64,000 bases of DNA from Ustulina deusta (lineage: Eukaryota; Ascomycota; Sordariomycetes; Xylariales; Xylariaceae), in NCBI GenBank assembly GCA_023159155.1, contig JAJNNX010000008.1:310001-374000 (forward strand), in the 5' to 3' direction. The position numbers were made by a program, and so were the translations under genes. Under the pieces are notes generated by a model, which was not told the DNA's origin, ran no database searches, and saw only the letters and a list, made by a program, of their open reading frames with translations. Numbering within the stretch: the first letter of the stretch is position 1; every line of letters begins with the position of its first letter. Shown here in pieces: positions 34,291 through 46,913 of this stretch.

Positions 34291-35676
34291 CTATCCCCAA
34301 CGAGCACGATTGAGTCTCTCGTACTCCTCCTCACTGTATCCATGCCACTCACGCTGCATACTACGGGCATCGATCTGACTCCTTGTGCTCTGACCCGAAA
34401 GCCTGTCACCGCCGAAGTCGAGGGTCATGTAGTCGAGTTGGCCCTGGATGTGTCCATTACCTAAGAATGTGATCCAGCCGCGGTTGATATTACCGTAAAA
34501 AATTTGGCCGTCCCTCTCCTCTCCACGCCATGTGAAGGGCACGGGATCATCGGATGACTCCCAAGGTCGCTCGTCGATGTGCAGAATGCCGCTCACAATG
34601 CCTAGGTCGAATTTCCCCCACAGCTCGTTCCCGCTAAGGGTGAGTACGAGATCGAAGTCGTCGCAGCCCCATTGGTCATTGGCCTCGTTTGAGAAGATGC
34701 CATAGCGACCGTTTAGGAGACCAAGGGGTCCTAGAGAAGACGGTGGAGGCGGATCGTCGGAGTCGTCACTATCGTCATCGTCATCATATTCCTGGTAAGG
34801 CGGCGGGGGCTCATCGAAGCCACCGTTTGAACCAAAGGCGCTCGAGGTGGGGATCCTGCCTCTAGCCACAAAAGCACCGCTCCGTGGTGCAGTTTGCTTA
34901 GTGCGATAAGGTCCGTTGGTTGCTGTTTGAGTCGTAGAAGTACTTCCTCGGCTAGGCCCTTGGGAGATTCCACCACGACGGGCTGTCTGTTTCCTGTCAG
35001 AATTGGCGGAAGTGGAGGCAGCTTTCTTCGGTTGTGGTGTAGATGTAGTAGGTTTTGCCTTGCTCGCCGTTGATGCCTTCGGCGTCAGAGCCTCCTTGGC
35101 GGGTTTAGAAGCAGGCTTGTTCTTTGGCTTTGAGCCATCATTTACGGCTTTGCTTGAAGCTGTACCCTTAGCGGATGTCTTCGCCTTCTTCGCAGCCGAC
35201 GAGCTTTTTGATGCGTTGTTCGCGGAAACCGTAATGTTAATGCCGCCGACACTGATGTTCATATCAACATTAGACGACTCAGCTTTCCGCTTCTTGCTGG
35301 CGGTGGTAGAAGAAGCCGCCGAGGCCGGGCCCCCTGTCTTCACGGCCATCTTCGCCTCGCGCTCGTTCTTAGTCCATTCCTTTTTGAGATCTTTCTCTAA
35401 TTTCTGGATATGCGAGGGGACTGCAAGCTTGCCGGCGTTGACGGCATCGAACAAACGCATGCGCGCAACTGATTTGGTCTTGGAGGGCTGCAGACCATAG
35501 TGGATGAGCTGCGCTTCAAACCAGTGAGCCGGGTGATCTTTGTCGGAGCCTGACTTAAAGTGCTCCTTAAGCTCAGCGACGGCGGCGCGACGGTGGCGGT
35601 TGTGGCCGCTTGCCTCGGCGTAGAGGTCACCCGCAAAGGAGAAGCCGTCTTTTGTGACTGCTGGAGCAAGAGACAT
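34291..35676 (-). CDS. Unrecognised Lys/Ser-rich, probably nuclear protein (461 aa)
   Basis: This is a single open frame from ATG 35676. Residues 1-110 form a charged, mainly helical domain (AVAELKEHFKSGSD, HPAHWFEAQLIHYGLQPSK). Residues 130-300 are Ala/Lys/Ser/Thr-rich low complexity with nuclear-signal-like clusters (SKKRKAESS, SAAKKAKTS). The C-terminal 150 residues are a Trp/Gly/Asp-rich, probably beta domain (LTLSGNELWGKFDLGIVSG, MTLDFGGDRLSG). I know the arrangement from unnamed ascomycete proteins only. The nuclear location is an inference from composition. Confidence 0.72.
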   Translation of the reverse strand: MSLAPAVTKDGFSFAGDLYAEASGHNRHRRAAVAELKEHFKSGSDKDHPAHWFEAQLIHYGLQPSKTKSVARMRLFDAVNAGKLAVPSHIQKLEKDLKKEWTKNEREAKMAVKTGGPASAASSTTASKKRKAESSNVDMNISVGGINITVSANNASKSSSAAKKAKTSAKGTASSKAVNDGSKPKNKPASKPAKEALTPKASTASKAKPTTSTPQPKKAASTSANSDRKQTARRGGISQGPSRGSTSTTQTATNGPYRTKQTAPRSGAFVARGRIPTSSAFGSNGGFDEPPPPYQEYDDDDDSDDSDDPPPPSSLGPLGLLNGRYGIFSNEANDQWGCDDFDLVLTLSGNELWGKFDLGIVSGILHIDERPWESSDDPVPFTWRGEERDGQIFYGNINRGWITFLGNGHIQGQLDYMTLDFGGDRLSGQSTRSQIDARSMQREWHGYSEEEYERLNRARWG

Positions 35677-36809
35677 GGTTCACACATGCGTGGTGTTTTG
35701 GTCTAATGTCTTACTGAGATTGTGAGGCTTCAGAGTGGCTCCGGTAATAAGTCGTAGATACTGGGAGCCAACAAAACGTAAACCACCAGCCAAGCAAACA
35801 CATGTGAGATGGTGGTGGTAAACTGAAGTTAATGCAGGTATCATTTGGAGTGTACCTCCGGTAGGTACCCGAACTTCAGGTCAGCGACCAGCCCTGCTCA
35901 GTGTATAGGTACTATCTACGTATGTACTAGACTACCTGTAGGCACTGAGCGGCATCATTCGATGGCGCTAGGTATCTGAGTACCTAGGTATGTATATTTG
36001 GTGAGGGGTTCCTTGCCCTGGCAACATCTTTTGCGACAGGTACCTAGGTACATGTCATACGTAGGTACCTACTACGTACGACGGCTTGCAATTTTTAGAG
36101 TTACGATTTTTTAGCCACCCAAGAAAGTTGATTTAGGACCCGAACAATCTTGACCTACCTATCAGTGTAGCTAAATAGCTCCCAGCAAGATATGTCATTT
36201 GTATATTAGGTAGACTTGCATATGTGAGAACTTCCAAAGTTGCCGGGTCACATATCTAGCACCTTGGATGAATTGGATGAATATACTCCGACGATGAAAT
36301 GCTGAGCACACAACACAGAGCACCTCGTTAACTTTTACACATTTGGTCTAGAAGACATAGAAAGGTGTTCGACAAAGTTTATATGACGAATCACTCAGTA
36401 TGATATATCACGAGCAAGACATTGCGCACTAGTACCAATGCAGACCGAAAATAGCCATCTCGGATTCATCATTACATACATGTAATGGTTATTTGGAGAG
36501 TCTTGTCTCAACCATGCGCCTACACGCTCTCCAAAATCCCTAGTCCCTGTCTATGCTGCTGTTCGATCGCCTCCATCAACGACGCTATGCTGAAGTCGTA
36601 TAAAAAAAGGAGTAAATCTCTACCGACCGGAATTTGATTTCGTGAGAGGAGCATCTTTTATACACATTACAATAATACCCAACGCCGGGCTCCGGAAAAT
36701 ATGTCATCAAGGGTCGAACTTTTTTGTTGCTTGTTATACATGGATGGTCTTTGTACAGGGAGCATCCCGTGCTCCAGATATCATGGTCCGGGGGCATGAT
36801 GTGATGAGC
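35677..36809. other. Intergenic with dense TACCTAGGTA palindromes
   Basis: This region is upstream of the 34291-35676 gene and downstream of Mge1. TACCTAGGTA occurs at 35981-35990 and 36041-36050, with related GGTACCT sequence near 35871 and 36063. No gene was recognised. Confidence 0.55.
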
Positions 36810-37626
36810 TTATTGGCTCTTGACGACGCCAACCTTAGCAGCGCGCAATACCCTTCCGTTGAGCTTGTAACCCTTCTGCTGAACGTGAAAGACTGTGTTT
36901 TCCTCCTTGCCGGGCATCGGTGTCATGAAGGTAGCTTCGTGCTCGTTAGGGTTGAATTTTTCGCCCTCAGGACTGAATCGATCGAGGCCGTGCTTGGACA
37001 AGGTTTGGAGCATGCCGGTTTCTGTCATCTTGACACCCTCATAGAAGTTGTTGAGGTCCACATTGGCTTCCTTGCCCTCCTCAACCTTCATCTTCTCTTG
37101 GCCCATGGTTAAGGCCCGGTCCAAGTTGTCGACGCTTTCAACGAGATCCTGGGCAAACCGCTGGATGGCGAAGTCGCGAGCAGCCTTTACTTCTCGCATA
37201 GTACGGTCTTGAAGGTTACGGAATTCAGCCACAGACCGGAGGTATTTGTCCTGTAGTGAAAAAGTGTGAGCCAAGTATTTTGACGTTTGCCCGGAGATAG
37301 TCCACAGCGATGCGAACACGAACCTTCCAGTCAAGTGCCTCTTTCTCTTTTGTCTCCAGCTTCTTCTTGAGCTCAGCCTCAACACTTGGCGGCACATCAG
37401 CATCTTGGCTTTCCGTTGCCTCAGATTCTGGTGCTGGCTCTTTGTCGTCCTTCTTGGTTGTGGCGTCTGCTTGGTCGCTATACCATCTTGTCCTCGCTGA
37501 TAATGGAGTTCTTAACGGATTTAAGGGTGCCGGGGAGAACTGCGATCGTACTGATGGCTGGTGCGCAATTGTTTTTGAGCTTGAAGAGATGGCTCTAGAA
37601 GACGCAATTAACGCTCGGCGGAACAT
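36810..37626 (-). CDS. mge1: Mitochondrial GrpE nucleotide-exchange factor
   Basis: Exons 37324-37626 and 36810-37250 (73-nt intron, GTTCGT...CTACAG) encode 247 residues. The presequence MFRRALIASSRAISSSSKT is followed by an acidic linker and a long helix (DKYLRSVAEFRNLQDRTMRE), the GrpE dimerisation helix. The beta domain contains HEATFMTPMPGKEE and the C-terminal GRVLRAAKVGVVK, both family hallmarks. Mge1 removes ADP from mitochondrial Hsp70 in the matrix during protein import and folding. The start at 37624-37626 was chosen because it begins the presequence. Confidence 0.95.
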
Positions 37627-39045
37627 GGTGATGGCAATGGGAGTGGGAATGCACAACGGCCAAGTGAGTGATGGAGAACTCAAGATTGGAATCGCGTGTA
37701 CAAGAAATCAGTGCGAACAAGCTCCTAGTTACAACTTACTGCCGTGGTTATGCCAAGGTAGAGCACGAATAATTTTTTAGTCCCCGTCATCCAGCCCGAA
37801 GACGGGTGGCTAGTGTTGATAAGTAATCTCTAGTGTGGCTGAAGCTCCTTACCATACTGTGGAGGCACAAGATAGATAGATAGGTGGGTACAATGTGAGC
37901 TCGACCCCCGCAATGTACCTAATAGGCAAGGTCTGCCGGCAGAATCCTTGACCGCCTTACACACCGCCTTTGGTTGTCTATATATACCTGGCTTCCCTCC
38001 CGTCCTTTGGCTGTTTCTTTCTTTCTTCTTTAGCTCTCTTTGCCTTTTGGCTTAGATCAAGTGTAGTATCTGTTCTTTTCAGTTTAATCTCTGAAAGAGT
38101 CCTACTTGGACTCAATCGTGATTATACTAATTTTTGCCCTCCGGAGGCGCATCCTCTGTGCTTGCGCATGATCGCCTCCACCGTGTCCCTGGTATTACAC
38201 TGCCTCCAGGTGACGCGAACATGAACCCTGTTTTCATCGTTATGACTGGCGAGTCCAGTGTTGCGAAGAAGACGGAATCGAGGTATGCGATCAACAAGTC
38301 GGCTTGGGGCATGTGGGTTGCAAGTCACGACAACCTGGGTATGGTGCAGGATTGGCACGAGGGACCCTCGAAGCATACAAACCAAGGCGAAATACAAACA
38401 TAGTTTTTGCCTCGCCCGGAAATGTTAACGTGAGAGGTGTGGTACAAAATTGGCCTGCCCTTGAGTCTTGACACATGACAATATTGGCAAATTTATCTTG
38501 TTGCGAGGAGATGAGTCAACATTGAAATTGACCTTGCAGCATGGCATACCTAGTGTTGTTCCCACCGCATCTCATTAGGCTAGATAAATTGCATGGATGA
38601 TAGAAGTATAATTCGAAATTGCTCAAATTGCCAAGCACCAAAATTTTTGTTCACAGTTGCTGCATCTTTTTCGCGGTTGAGATGTGTACCGGTACTGTCA
38701 ACCAAACAATGTGCAGCTAGACAGACACGCGCCCCATATTATCTTCGACTGCAGGTGAGTAGCTGGTGAGTAGGTAGGTACTTGCTTGCCGCATCCACCA
38801 ACTAAACGCGCTGTGGCCAGTGTAGCCTTGCAGTAATCCCTGTAGAAATATCCATACAATACCTACGCAAATGCACCTATGTTTCTCAGCCTTGAAGAAA
38901 TCGCATTCCTTTCTTTCCCCCACCACCACCACCGTCCTCGATACCCTTTACCCTGTTCTGCGCGCTTTCAACGTTCCATTTTCCGATGATTTAATATACT
39001 GACCTCTCAAATCATTTGCATACCGACAATTGCGCGTTAGCTACA
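37627..39045. other. Intergenic region upstream of two divergent genes
   Basis: This is 1.4 kb between Mge1 (-) and RPB3 (+). Short ORFs on both strands (38122-38403) mirror each other without family resemblance. Confidence 0.5.
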
Positions 39046-40217
39046 ATGGAGTATGACACCATGATGATGGACGGCGAGTCCCTAGGACCGTCCGTCAAGA
39101 TCTCGGCTGTAGGTTGACGAAGTTGCCGCCATCACTGCAGTTTGCATAGCATTCTTGCGCTCGCTCGCCCGCCCCATTTTGAGGTCATGTCTCTAATGGC
39201 CGGTTTTGTGTTGTAGGCCGATAGCACGCACGTCGATTTCGAGCTGAGCAACGTTGATCTGTCATTTGCAAATTCGCTGCGTCGCGTCATACAGGCCGAG
39301 GTCCCTACGATCGCCATCGACTTGGTCGAAATAGAGGTCAATACATCCGTGCTAGCCGATGAATTCATCGCGCATCGCCTCGGTCTTATTCCTCTCGACT
39401 CCCGCGAGATCGATCAGCTGAACTACACACGCGACTGCGATTGCGACCAGTCTTGCGGGAAGTGCACTGTCATCCTTACTCTTCATGCTAAGTGCTTGTC
39501 GGAAGACGTCATGAAAGTGTATGCGCGAGATCTCAATGTCGGTATCGATCGACCAAATAACCACATTGGAAACCCCATCATCACAGACCCTGATGGCCAA
39601 GGTTCATTAATAGCGAAGCTGCGTAAGGGCCAAGAGCTGAAGCTCACCTGCATCGCGAAGAAGGGTATTGCGAAGGAGCATGCAAAATGGGCACCGACTG
39701 CTGCCGTCGGCTTTGAGTATGATCCACATAACAAGCTACGTCATCTGGACCTGTGGTATGAGACGGATGCCGCTTCGGAATGGTGAGTTGAGATTCCCGT
39801 CATCTGCCTTTTCCTGTCATCCTAACAGCGAGCTATAGGCCCAAGAGCAAATACGCAGATTGGGAAGAGCCGCCGGCAGAAGGCGAGCCCTTCGACTACG
39901 ACGCTGTTCCTAACCGATTCTATTTTGAAGTAGAGAGTGCGGGAAATATCGAGCCTGACGCCATTATTCAGGAAGGTATCAAGGAACTACAGCGCAAACT
40001 AGCCGGCCTAATTCACGGCCTAGGCGAGAACGATGATATGAACGGTGACTACGATGGGCCGAGAAGCCCCGACGGTATGGATGGAGGAGCACCTTGGCAA
40101 GACCAGGGCTACACTACTCCGTATGCTGGTGCAGGCAATACAAGTGCATGGGGCGGTGGAGGTGCTACCGCGTATGGCACTACGCCCTATGGTAACTCAG
40201 GATCAGCTGGATGGTGA
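39046..40217 (+). CDS. rpb3: RNA polymerase II subunit Rpb3
   Basis: Exons 39046-39108, 39217-39782 and 39839-40217 encode 335 residues. The alpha-like dimerisation domain is clear: [20 protein letters not shown], then [16 protein letters not shown]. The four-Cys zinc site [10 protein letters not shown] lies near residues 95-104. The insert domain ([19 protein letters not shown]) and the second dimerisation segment follow. Rpb3 pairs with Rpb11 to nucleate Pol II assembly. The C-terminal tail is Gly/Tyr/Pro-rich, as in fungal homologues. The first exon is short (21 codons) and followed by a 108-nt intron. Confidence 0.96.
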
Positions 40218-40816
40218 GGATGATTGGCTGGGGGATGAGGCCCGATCTAACGACACCCTGTACTATACCAAAAATGCCCCGATGTACACATTATTGTTCG
40301 CCTGTGGCATTGCCACCCTTGACTCATCGTCGCACGGAGTTGGGGTTTGAGAATTTGAATACGGAGCATCAAGAATATGCATTCTAGAAAATCTGGAGAA
40401 CAATCACAAAGCAATGGTTGATTGCTCCTGGGCATTAGATACCATCTGATATAGCTAGCTCACTAGGGAGAAAATACAGATAGAAATCATGCGCTGGTGA
40501 ACATATAGTCGTCTTGATTACATTATCCAACTGCATGAATAAAACACCCAAGCTATCTACATACCTAGACATCCAACTTACTTGAGGCAATGCCCGCAGA
40601 GTGCAAGTTGACGTAATACACTAAACCATGCACAATTTTATCATGCTACCTATTCTGTCTATCTAGGGGTAATAAACGCCTTTACTTCCAATCGACCCAG
40701 TATATATACATACGTACGTATATACCGACCTGTCTATCCTATTTACCGTGCTCTATCCGTGTGAGAACCCATGGTCTCATTGATGTTGCTGTTGTTGTTA
40801 AACGGACAGAGGAACC
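40218..40816. other. Intergenic between convergent rpb3 and dic1
   Basis: This is 600 bp of 3' flanking sequence. A TATATATACATACG-type AT run lies near 40700. Nothing else is recognised. Confidence 0.5.
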
Positions 40817-41948
40817 TCATTCCTCGATGCCCTTAAGGTTTCTATATGCTTTGCGATGTGCTTCGAGGAACAAAAATGTACATATCGTTTGTCTGTTGTG
40901 CGCAGTTAGGATCACTCAGATTTTCTGCGCCTTTGCCAGAAAAAGAAATGAAAGTGTGACATGGATTAAGACAATAAGAGGAGAACTTACGGTCCCAACC
41001 TCAAGAAGGCCGGCACCCAACCTTTGAACATCCAGCTGACACCCTCCTTCGCGTAAATCTCGGTGATGAAGCTAAAGAGGCCCTTGTTCGTATGCGCACT
41101 CATGACGCGGCTCTTAATGACATCGACAGGGGAGCAGATGGTGGTAGCTATAAAGCCCGCGAGGAGGGAACTGGTAAAGTGCGTCGTAATCGTGTCGCCC
41201 AGCGGTGTATATGTCATCAGCATGACCTTGAAGGTGTCGTAGCTAGCCAGTTGGGAGGCATTCATGAGCGCAGCGCGCGTCGCATTGGGCCACACGCCCC
41301 GAAACCAGCTCGGTAGGCCTTCTGTCCGCGCCATCTTGATCATGCCGTCCAGACCGTTTCGGTAGTGTCGCTTATGTGATGCTGGCAGCACCGATTCTTG
41401 CTGCATCCGCACGTTCACCACGTCCGCCGCATTTCCTGATATACCACCTAGAAGTCCAGAGAGCGAAGACAGTCCAATAAGGAGCGGTAGCCCTGTCTTC
41501 TGTCCTTCGGGAGTGAACCGACGCTTGAGGTCCTCGTAAACTCCGAATCGGACCGTCGAGTACGTCATCTGCCGTAGTAGCGACGCCGTGAGCCCGTCGT
41601 AGAGACCTCGTGGCCCCGACTTTCGCACAATGTGCACGATGGTGCCACTCATGCTTTTCGGTCCATCGACCGAGTGCAGCTGCATCCGCACCTTCACTAT
41701 ATAGCAACAAAACCAGTCAGTTAGCGCCAAACGGTTTAGTTGGCAAGGCTGGCCCGGCGCAACGTACCAAGATCAAGCGGGTGTGTCACACAGGCCGCCA
41801 GACTGCTCGCACTCCCGCCAAACCAAAATGGATAGGCAATCTGCTTGAGAACGATCTCTTTCTTGTGGAGCTTCGGCTTGACACCAGGGCCTGGAAGTGC
41901 CGACTTCGGCGACACCGCCGCCGAAGTGCTGGAGGTAGTCGAAGACAT
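40817..41948 (-). CDS. dic1: Mitochondrial dicarboxylate carrier
   Basis: Exons 41768-41948, 40991-41696 and 40817-40892 (introns of 71 and 98 nt) encode 320 residues. Three mitochondrial-carrier repeats can be seen. The first signature is HPLDLVKVRMQ, formed across the first splice site. The second is a diverged ADVVNVRMQQ, and the third is SPVDVIKSRVM. YFGVYEDLKRR-like and GLPSWFRGVWPNATRA segments match Dic1/DIC proteins. It exchanges malate or succinate for phosphate across the inner membrane. The last exon supplies the final helix (TICTFLFLEAHRK); it was placed because the CACAACAG acceptor at 40893 restores the family C-terminus. Confidence 0.88.
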
Positions 41949-42571
41949 GGTAGGCTGCTGCACCGCAATAACGCTATATGAGACACATACGACGTTGTTG
42001 TCTCGCCGTGCCGTACTCGTATCTTGATCGTCGCGGCGGTGACTACTAAACCGGAGGAGCCGAGGCTGCTAAGAAAACTCAGCAATGATGTGTGAGAAAC
42101 GTGTCGAATTTCACCACCAGCAGCAAACGACAGCGCGGTCCAGCCATTAAAGAACGGAGTAATGGAGGAACAAACGGTGCTAGCCAGGAGCTAGAGGTCG
42201 GCACAGGGCTGGGGTAACAATTGAATGACCGGGTGTTGTTTTTCCACGGGACTTGTTTTCCAGACGGCTCCCGATTTTCCTGTCGGGTCGGCATTACCTC
42301 ATAGCGCAGCGTCGGCGTTTTTAACCCCGAGAAAAGTCAATTCACATTTAAACAAATAAATAAGTAGGTACTTCCCCGAAGTACCGGTACCCAACCAGAA
42401 GACGGTGAAGCACGGACCAAGGCAACCTGGAGACCATCCATGCGATTCTTCAACGATATACGGTCCCTAGACTGCCTACCTGTCAGTAGTGGCTCCAACA
42501 ATGCGCCACAACAAGGTACTTCGCCATTGTCACGATAGCCTCAACACCTGCCTGTCCAGGGTCTGCGGAGG
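41949..42571. promoter_or_regulatory. Divergent promoter region of dic1 and mitochondrial PheRS
   Basis: These 623 bp separate the start codons of two divergently transcribed genes for mitochondrial proteins. A short GGTACC-containing cluster lies near 42364-42392. No specific operator is claimed. Confidence 0.55.
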
Positions 42572-44104
42572 ATGTGGGCATCTCGGTTCAACATTGCTTG
42601 TCGAAGCACCAGGAGAGCCACTGGTCCTGTGTTGAAGACCTGCACGCCTTGCTGGCCGCGTCGTAGATTCTTGTCCGAGGGTAGGTTTGCTAGCAGACCG
42701 CACACACACGTCGAGTCACAAATAGTCTGATTTAATCCACCTCTAGCAGCTGCGCCAGCCTCACGACGCCCGAGATCGCCGGCCGAAACCGAGATCAATG
42801 GCAAGAAGTACAACACCGATTCGTGGTTCAACGTGCCGCCGAATATTATAGACAAGGTCCCGCGCCGGCTGCATCTACAAAAGGACCACCCCGTGTACAT
42901 CACCCGTCAGATCATCGAATCCGTGTTTCCCGCGCCCACCTACAAATACCACAACGACTTCGACCCCGTCGTAACCACACACCAGAACTTTGATTCACTG
43001 GGTTTTCCGAAAGACCATCCCGGCCGCGCCAAGTCGGACACATACTATGTCAATGGCGATACGTTGCTGCGAACGCATACGAGCGCGCATCAGGCGGAGA
43101 CGTTTGGCGCCAACCTAAGCGACGGTTATCTCATCAGCGCCGACGTGTATCGGCGCGATGAGGTCGATCGCAGCCATTACCCCATATTCCACCAGATGGA
43201 AGGGGCGCATTCGTGGGACCGCACTAAAGTGCCCAGTGGCGACGTCGCGGCCGCTGTATGGTCGGACCTAGAAAAACTACCGAAGCATAACATCGAAGTT
43301 CAGGACCCCAACCCGCCGTTCCACCACGAGCGGAACCCTCTGCAAGAGGGTCACCATTCTGCGCCTGAGGCGGAAGCTATTGCGGCCCATTTGAAGAGGT
43401 CCCTAGAGCTCATGGTAGTCGAGATATTCACAAGAGCCAAGGCAGCGGCCAAAAAGGCGGACCCTAACTTTATCGATGAGCCACTCCAGGTGCGCTGGGT
43501 AGAAGCGTACTTCCCCTTCACGAGTCCGTCATGGGAGCTCGAAGTGTACTATGATGGTGATTGGCTCGAGTGCTTAGGATGTGGTGTGGTTAAGCAGGAC
43601 CTCTATATCAATGCAGGTGTGCCAAACCAGCTCGGGTGGGCCTTCGGCATAGGCCTCGACCGCATCGCTATGTTATTGTTCAAGATACCAGACATCCGGC
43701 TCTTTTGGTCGAACGACAAACGGTTTCTCAAACAGTTCAACGGTGTTTCAGACGATTTAGACTCATTACAGCGCTTCACACCTTTCTCCAAGTACCCAGG
43801 GTGCTACAAGGACGTGTCATTCTGGCTCAAATCAGCGTCTGCAGCGGATGGTAGCACGAATGCGAATGCGCACGACTTCCACGCGAATGACGTGATGGAG
43901 ATTGTGCGTAGCGTGGCTGGCGACTCTGTCGAGGATGTCAAGCTGTTCGACGAGTTCACTCACCCAAAAACCGAACGCAAGAGCATGTGCTACCGCATTA
44001 ATTACCGCAGTCTCGAACGCACCCTCACCAATAACGAGACCAACAGGCTTCATAGCGAGGTCAAGAAGGTATTAGTAAAAAAACTCGGCGTTGAAATTCG
44101 GTAA
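42572..44104 (+). CDS. msf1: Mitochondrial phenylalanyl-tRNA synthetase
   Basis: Exons 42572-42680 and 42747-44104 (66-nt intron) encode 488 residues. The first exon gives a presequence rich in Arg (MWASRFNIACRSTRRATG). Class II synthetase motifs are present: LLRTHTSAHQAE and VYRRDEVDRSHYPIFHQMEG (motif 2), and GWAFGIGLDRIAMLLF (motif 3, about residue 333). The C-terminal anticodon-binding (FDX-ACB) domain follows, with RFTPFSKYPGCYKDVSFW and a FDEFTHPKT segment. It charges mitochondrial tRNA-Phe as a monomer in the matrix. The upstream exon was added because the 3' exon lacks a start in a plausible position. Confidence 0.95.
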
Positions 44105-46913
44105 CATGCATGGTGTTGTGTGGCTCAACCCATGGATGTGATTGTCTGTTTTGCCATGCTGCAAGGCGGCCTGATACACAGCAGAACCCAAACCACGGAC
44201 CCCCGTGCCCAGGCGCCCATTCGATGACCTACCTATTGTACCTCTCAACCGGTGAGGTTTGTACAAGGCGCCTCGCGCTGATAATGAGACATACATGTAT
44301 AAATAGTATAAAATACATTGAAGAATTTGGTACTTCAACAACGAATCACGATCCTATTCGAATCGTTCCACCCTTGTGTGTAGTTCGTCATCGCTTCTTA
44401 GATTAACGTGGCTGTCTGCGTTTAAGCGCGCTATAGCCGGGCTAGGTAGGTACTCATGTGATGCTCGTATTCATGTCAGATATCAGATTTGGTAAGCAGC
44501 TGTCGGGTAGGCAGGTATTTAACATCCGAGACTCGGACCCATAGCGTAGCTGAACTGACGAGAGATTACAAGTACGAACGTGTCGACGTGGCCCATGGCG
44601 AGATGGGATGAGGAACTGTCTGATCAATCGGACGGATGTGGCTGTAACCGTAAGACGGACAGATCCCGAGGGAGGGTAATGCAATAGGTAGGGCTTCGAG
44701 ATAATATCTTCCATCGCTTCATACCTTAACCTAAAACGTAATTGATGGATTTTGTTAAATGAATGCCTACGGGGGACGGAGTATAAGAGGGTTCCCGCCT
44801 CACTCAGCCACGCTGTAATTTAAACTGTTCATGCCGTTACCTCGACTCATAATTGGTAACGTCCTAACTGCGCTGCTTTATTCAACCTACTGTTCAACCT
44901 TGTGCGAAGTCGCCGGTTTCCCCTGTTCTGCGTAGTTTGGGCTACTGGTTCTTGAAACGAATAGGATGAGGGTGGTTCGTGACAGGCGTGTGGCGTGTGG
45001 CGTGTTCGATGTTGTTGGTCAGACTCTCTTCCTGCTCTTTGATGGAGAAAAAGCATTGTTTTGGCTGTGCTGGAAAGAGGGTGGGTTGTCAGCAGATGAG
45101 CGACGCCGCAGAATTTGCTGTGTCGAGTGATTCTGGCTGTGGGTCGAGAAGGCTGAGCCAAAAGCATCATGGAGGGATTTATCTGGATAAGGTTCTGATT
45201 TGGTCTCAAAGGTTTTAAGTTTAATGCGACGCTTTCTAGGAGGTACTTGTACCAGAACAACATGGAACCCTCTGGAGATCGAGACTAATAGGAGGCTTGC
45301 GTGGGGCGCTGTAGTGTGGCCAGTCAGTCCTGATTGGAACCCTGCCTGGTCTCGGCTCTGAGCCTCCCGTCTCCAGAATTCTTCACGACTCGCCCGCACC
45401 CGAGAGGGAAAAAGAGGCCAATGAGGCTGTGCCCAGTGACAAACCACTAGGTATACCTATGCCTATGTTGTTCACAACGTCATGTCAACTGATGCTCTCA
45501 ACATAATGTTCTTGATGTACCTGAATCTCCGGCACTAGTCGAAGTATCTTAATAGTTCTAGGTCAAATGTATGTTTCGATGCAAGTTCATGTTTTTCCTC
45601 GCATGCATGAGAACTACTAGTATATCGAGGACTATGCTCCGAAAAATAGCGATAGTTGTCTCGTGAACACTGTATCGTGTCCACTCCAGGTACTAGGTTC
45701 TAGCGCCTACAGATTAATACATAGGTAGTAAGTTTCGAGAACAGTTTCCAGGCATTTGTAGAAGATAATGAGTGGAGTGTTGAGAGATAAGCAAACCAAG
45801 TGAGTGTTGGTTGAGCGAAAGTCGTAATCAAAGTAGGTATCGCTGCGCCTTGAAACGGTGGCAAGTTACATAGCCCTACTTAGTGCGTGGCAGTATGACG
45901 CAGTCTACGCAGGTACTTACCTGGTATAGGTTAGGTAGTGCGTGCTGATTGAGAACCGTCAACCGGCCAAGCCTGCATCGCCACGGGCGTCAAATCTCCC
46001 CCGCACCAAACCTTTGACTTGCCTCTCTTGGATGACAAGCGACGCATCCAGAGCGCATCGGATAAGAGAGTTTGTATCACGCTTGAATCGTATTTTGTTG
46101 GCTGGAAGGTTATGACCCCCCGCCACCCCTGACCACTGGAGTATCAACAGACACTAACCTGGCTGAGCAGCTACATGGACAGCAGAGGTGCTTAGTATAG
46201 ACTTAAAAGTAGAGTTATTCGTGGATCGGTCAACTGAGGACACGGATGGACATCAAAATATCATGTTTGACATCAGATGATTCGTCTCGCCGCAAGTATA
46301 GATGACCATCATGGATAGCGGGAAGAGCCCCGATAGCTCAACAGCACCTGATTTGATATGTTGTGCAACATTGGTGCTGTAGTTACATGCCTACAGTAAG
46401 TAGTACAGAGAAGTAAACTGCGCGACTTGGATGGCACAACAGTTGGAGGCATGTGATCCACTGCATCCCCAATTCAATCAGTAGACGCTAAGTAAGACAG
46501 GGAGGGAACCCTAGCGCCTCCAACCTTGCCAACCCCTGTAGGCGCAGTAAAATGGGTCCCGAACTAGTCACTACTTGGTATAGCGTCTGCAGCCAAACTA
46601 GGTATAACCCATCCCGAAACCCGGCACGACAACGACGCTGATTTGTGTTCCTCTTTGCGGTGCAGCCACTCCATAGCAAATACCAAGCAAGTACATATTT
46701 GCCATCACCGCCATATATTTATCCTCTCTCTCGCCCTCAACCACCTTTAGCAGACGATTCATCTGACAACCAAATACGGATTCAGAATAACCTCACGATA
46801 TTATCCGATTCCTTCCAGTCATCTCGTTCTATTCCAACGACGCATCCCGCCTCAACAAACTGGTCACTAGATATACAGGCAACAATCAAGACGCTCATTC
46901 ACTCACTACAAAC
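44105..46913. other. Intergenic, no gene supported
   Basis: This is 2.8 kb between mtPheRS and calcipressin, both on plus. The minus-strand ORFs at 44847-45447 are Gln/Arg/Ser-rich and lack any domain. A repeated AGGTA motif lies at about 45911-45940. Confidence 0.5.

Noticed and set aside
35003..35500. Plus-strand Ala/Phe/Leu-rich ORF
   Set aside because: Shadow of the Lys/Ser/Ala-rich low-complexity part of the gene on the minus strand.
38122..38403. Small ORFs on both strands upstream of RPB3
   Set aside because: They mirror each other, carry no family resemblance and lack splice signals linking them to neighbours.
44847..45447. Two overlapping minus-strand ORFs
   Set aside because: Low-complexity Gln/Arg/Ser content, no domain, and no splice-supported extension.
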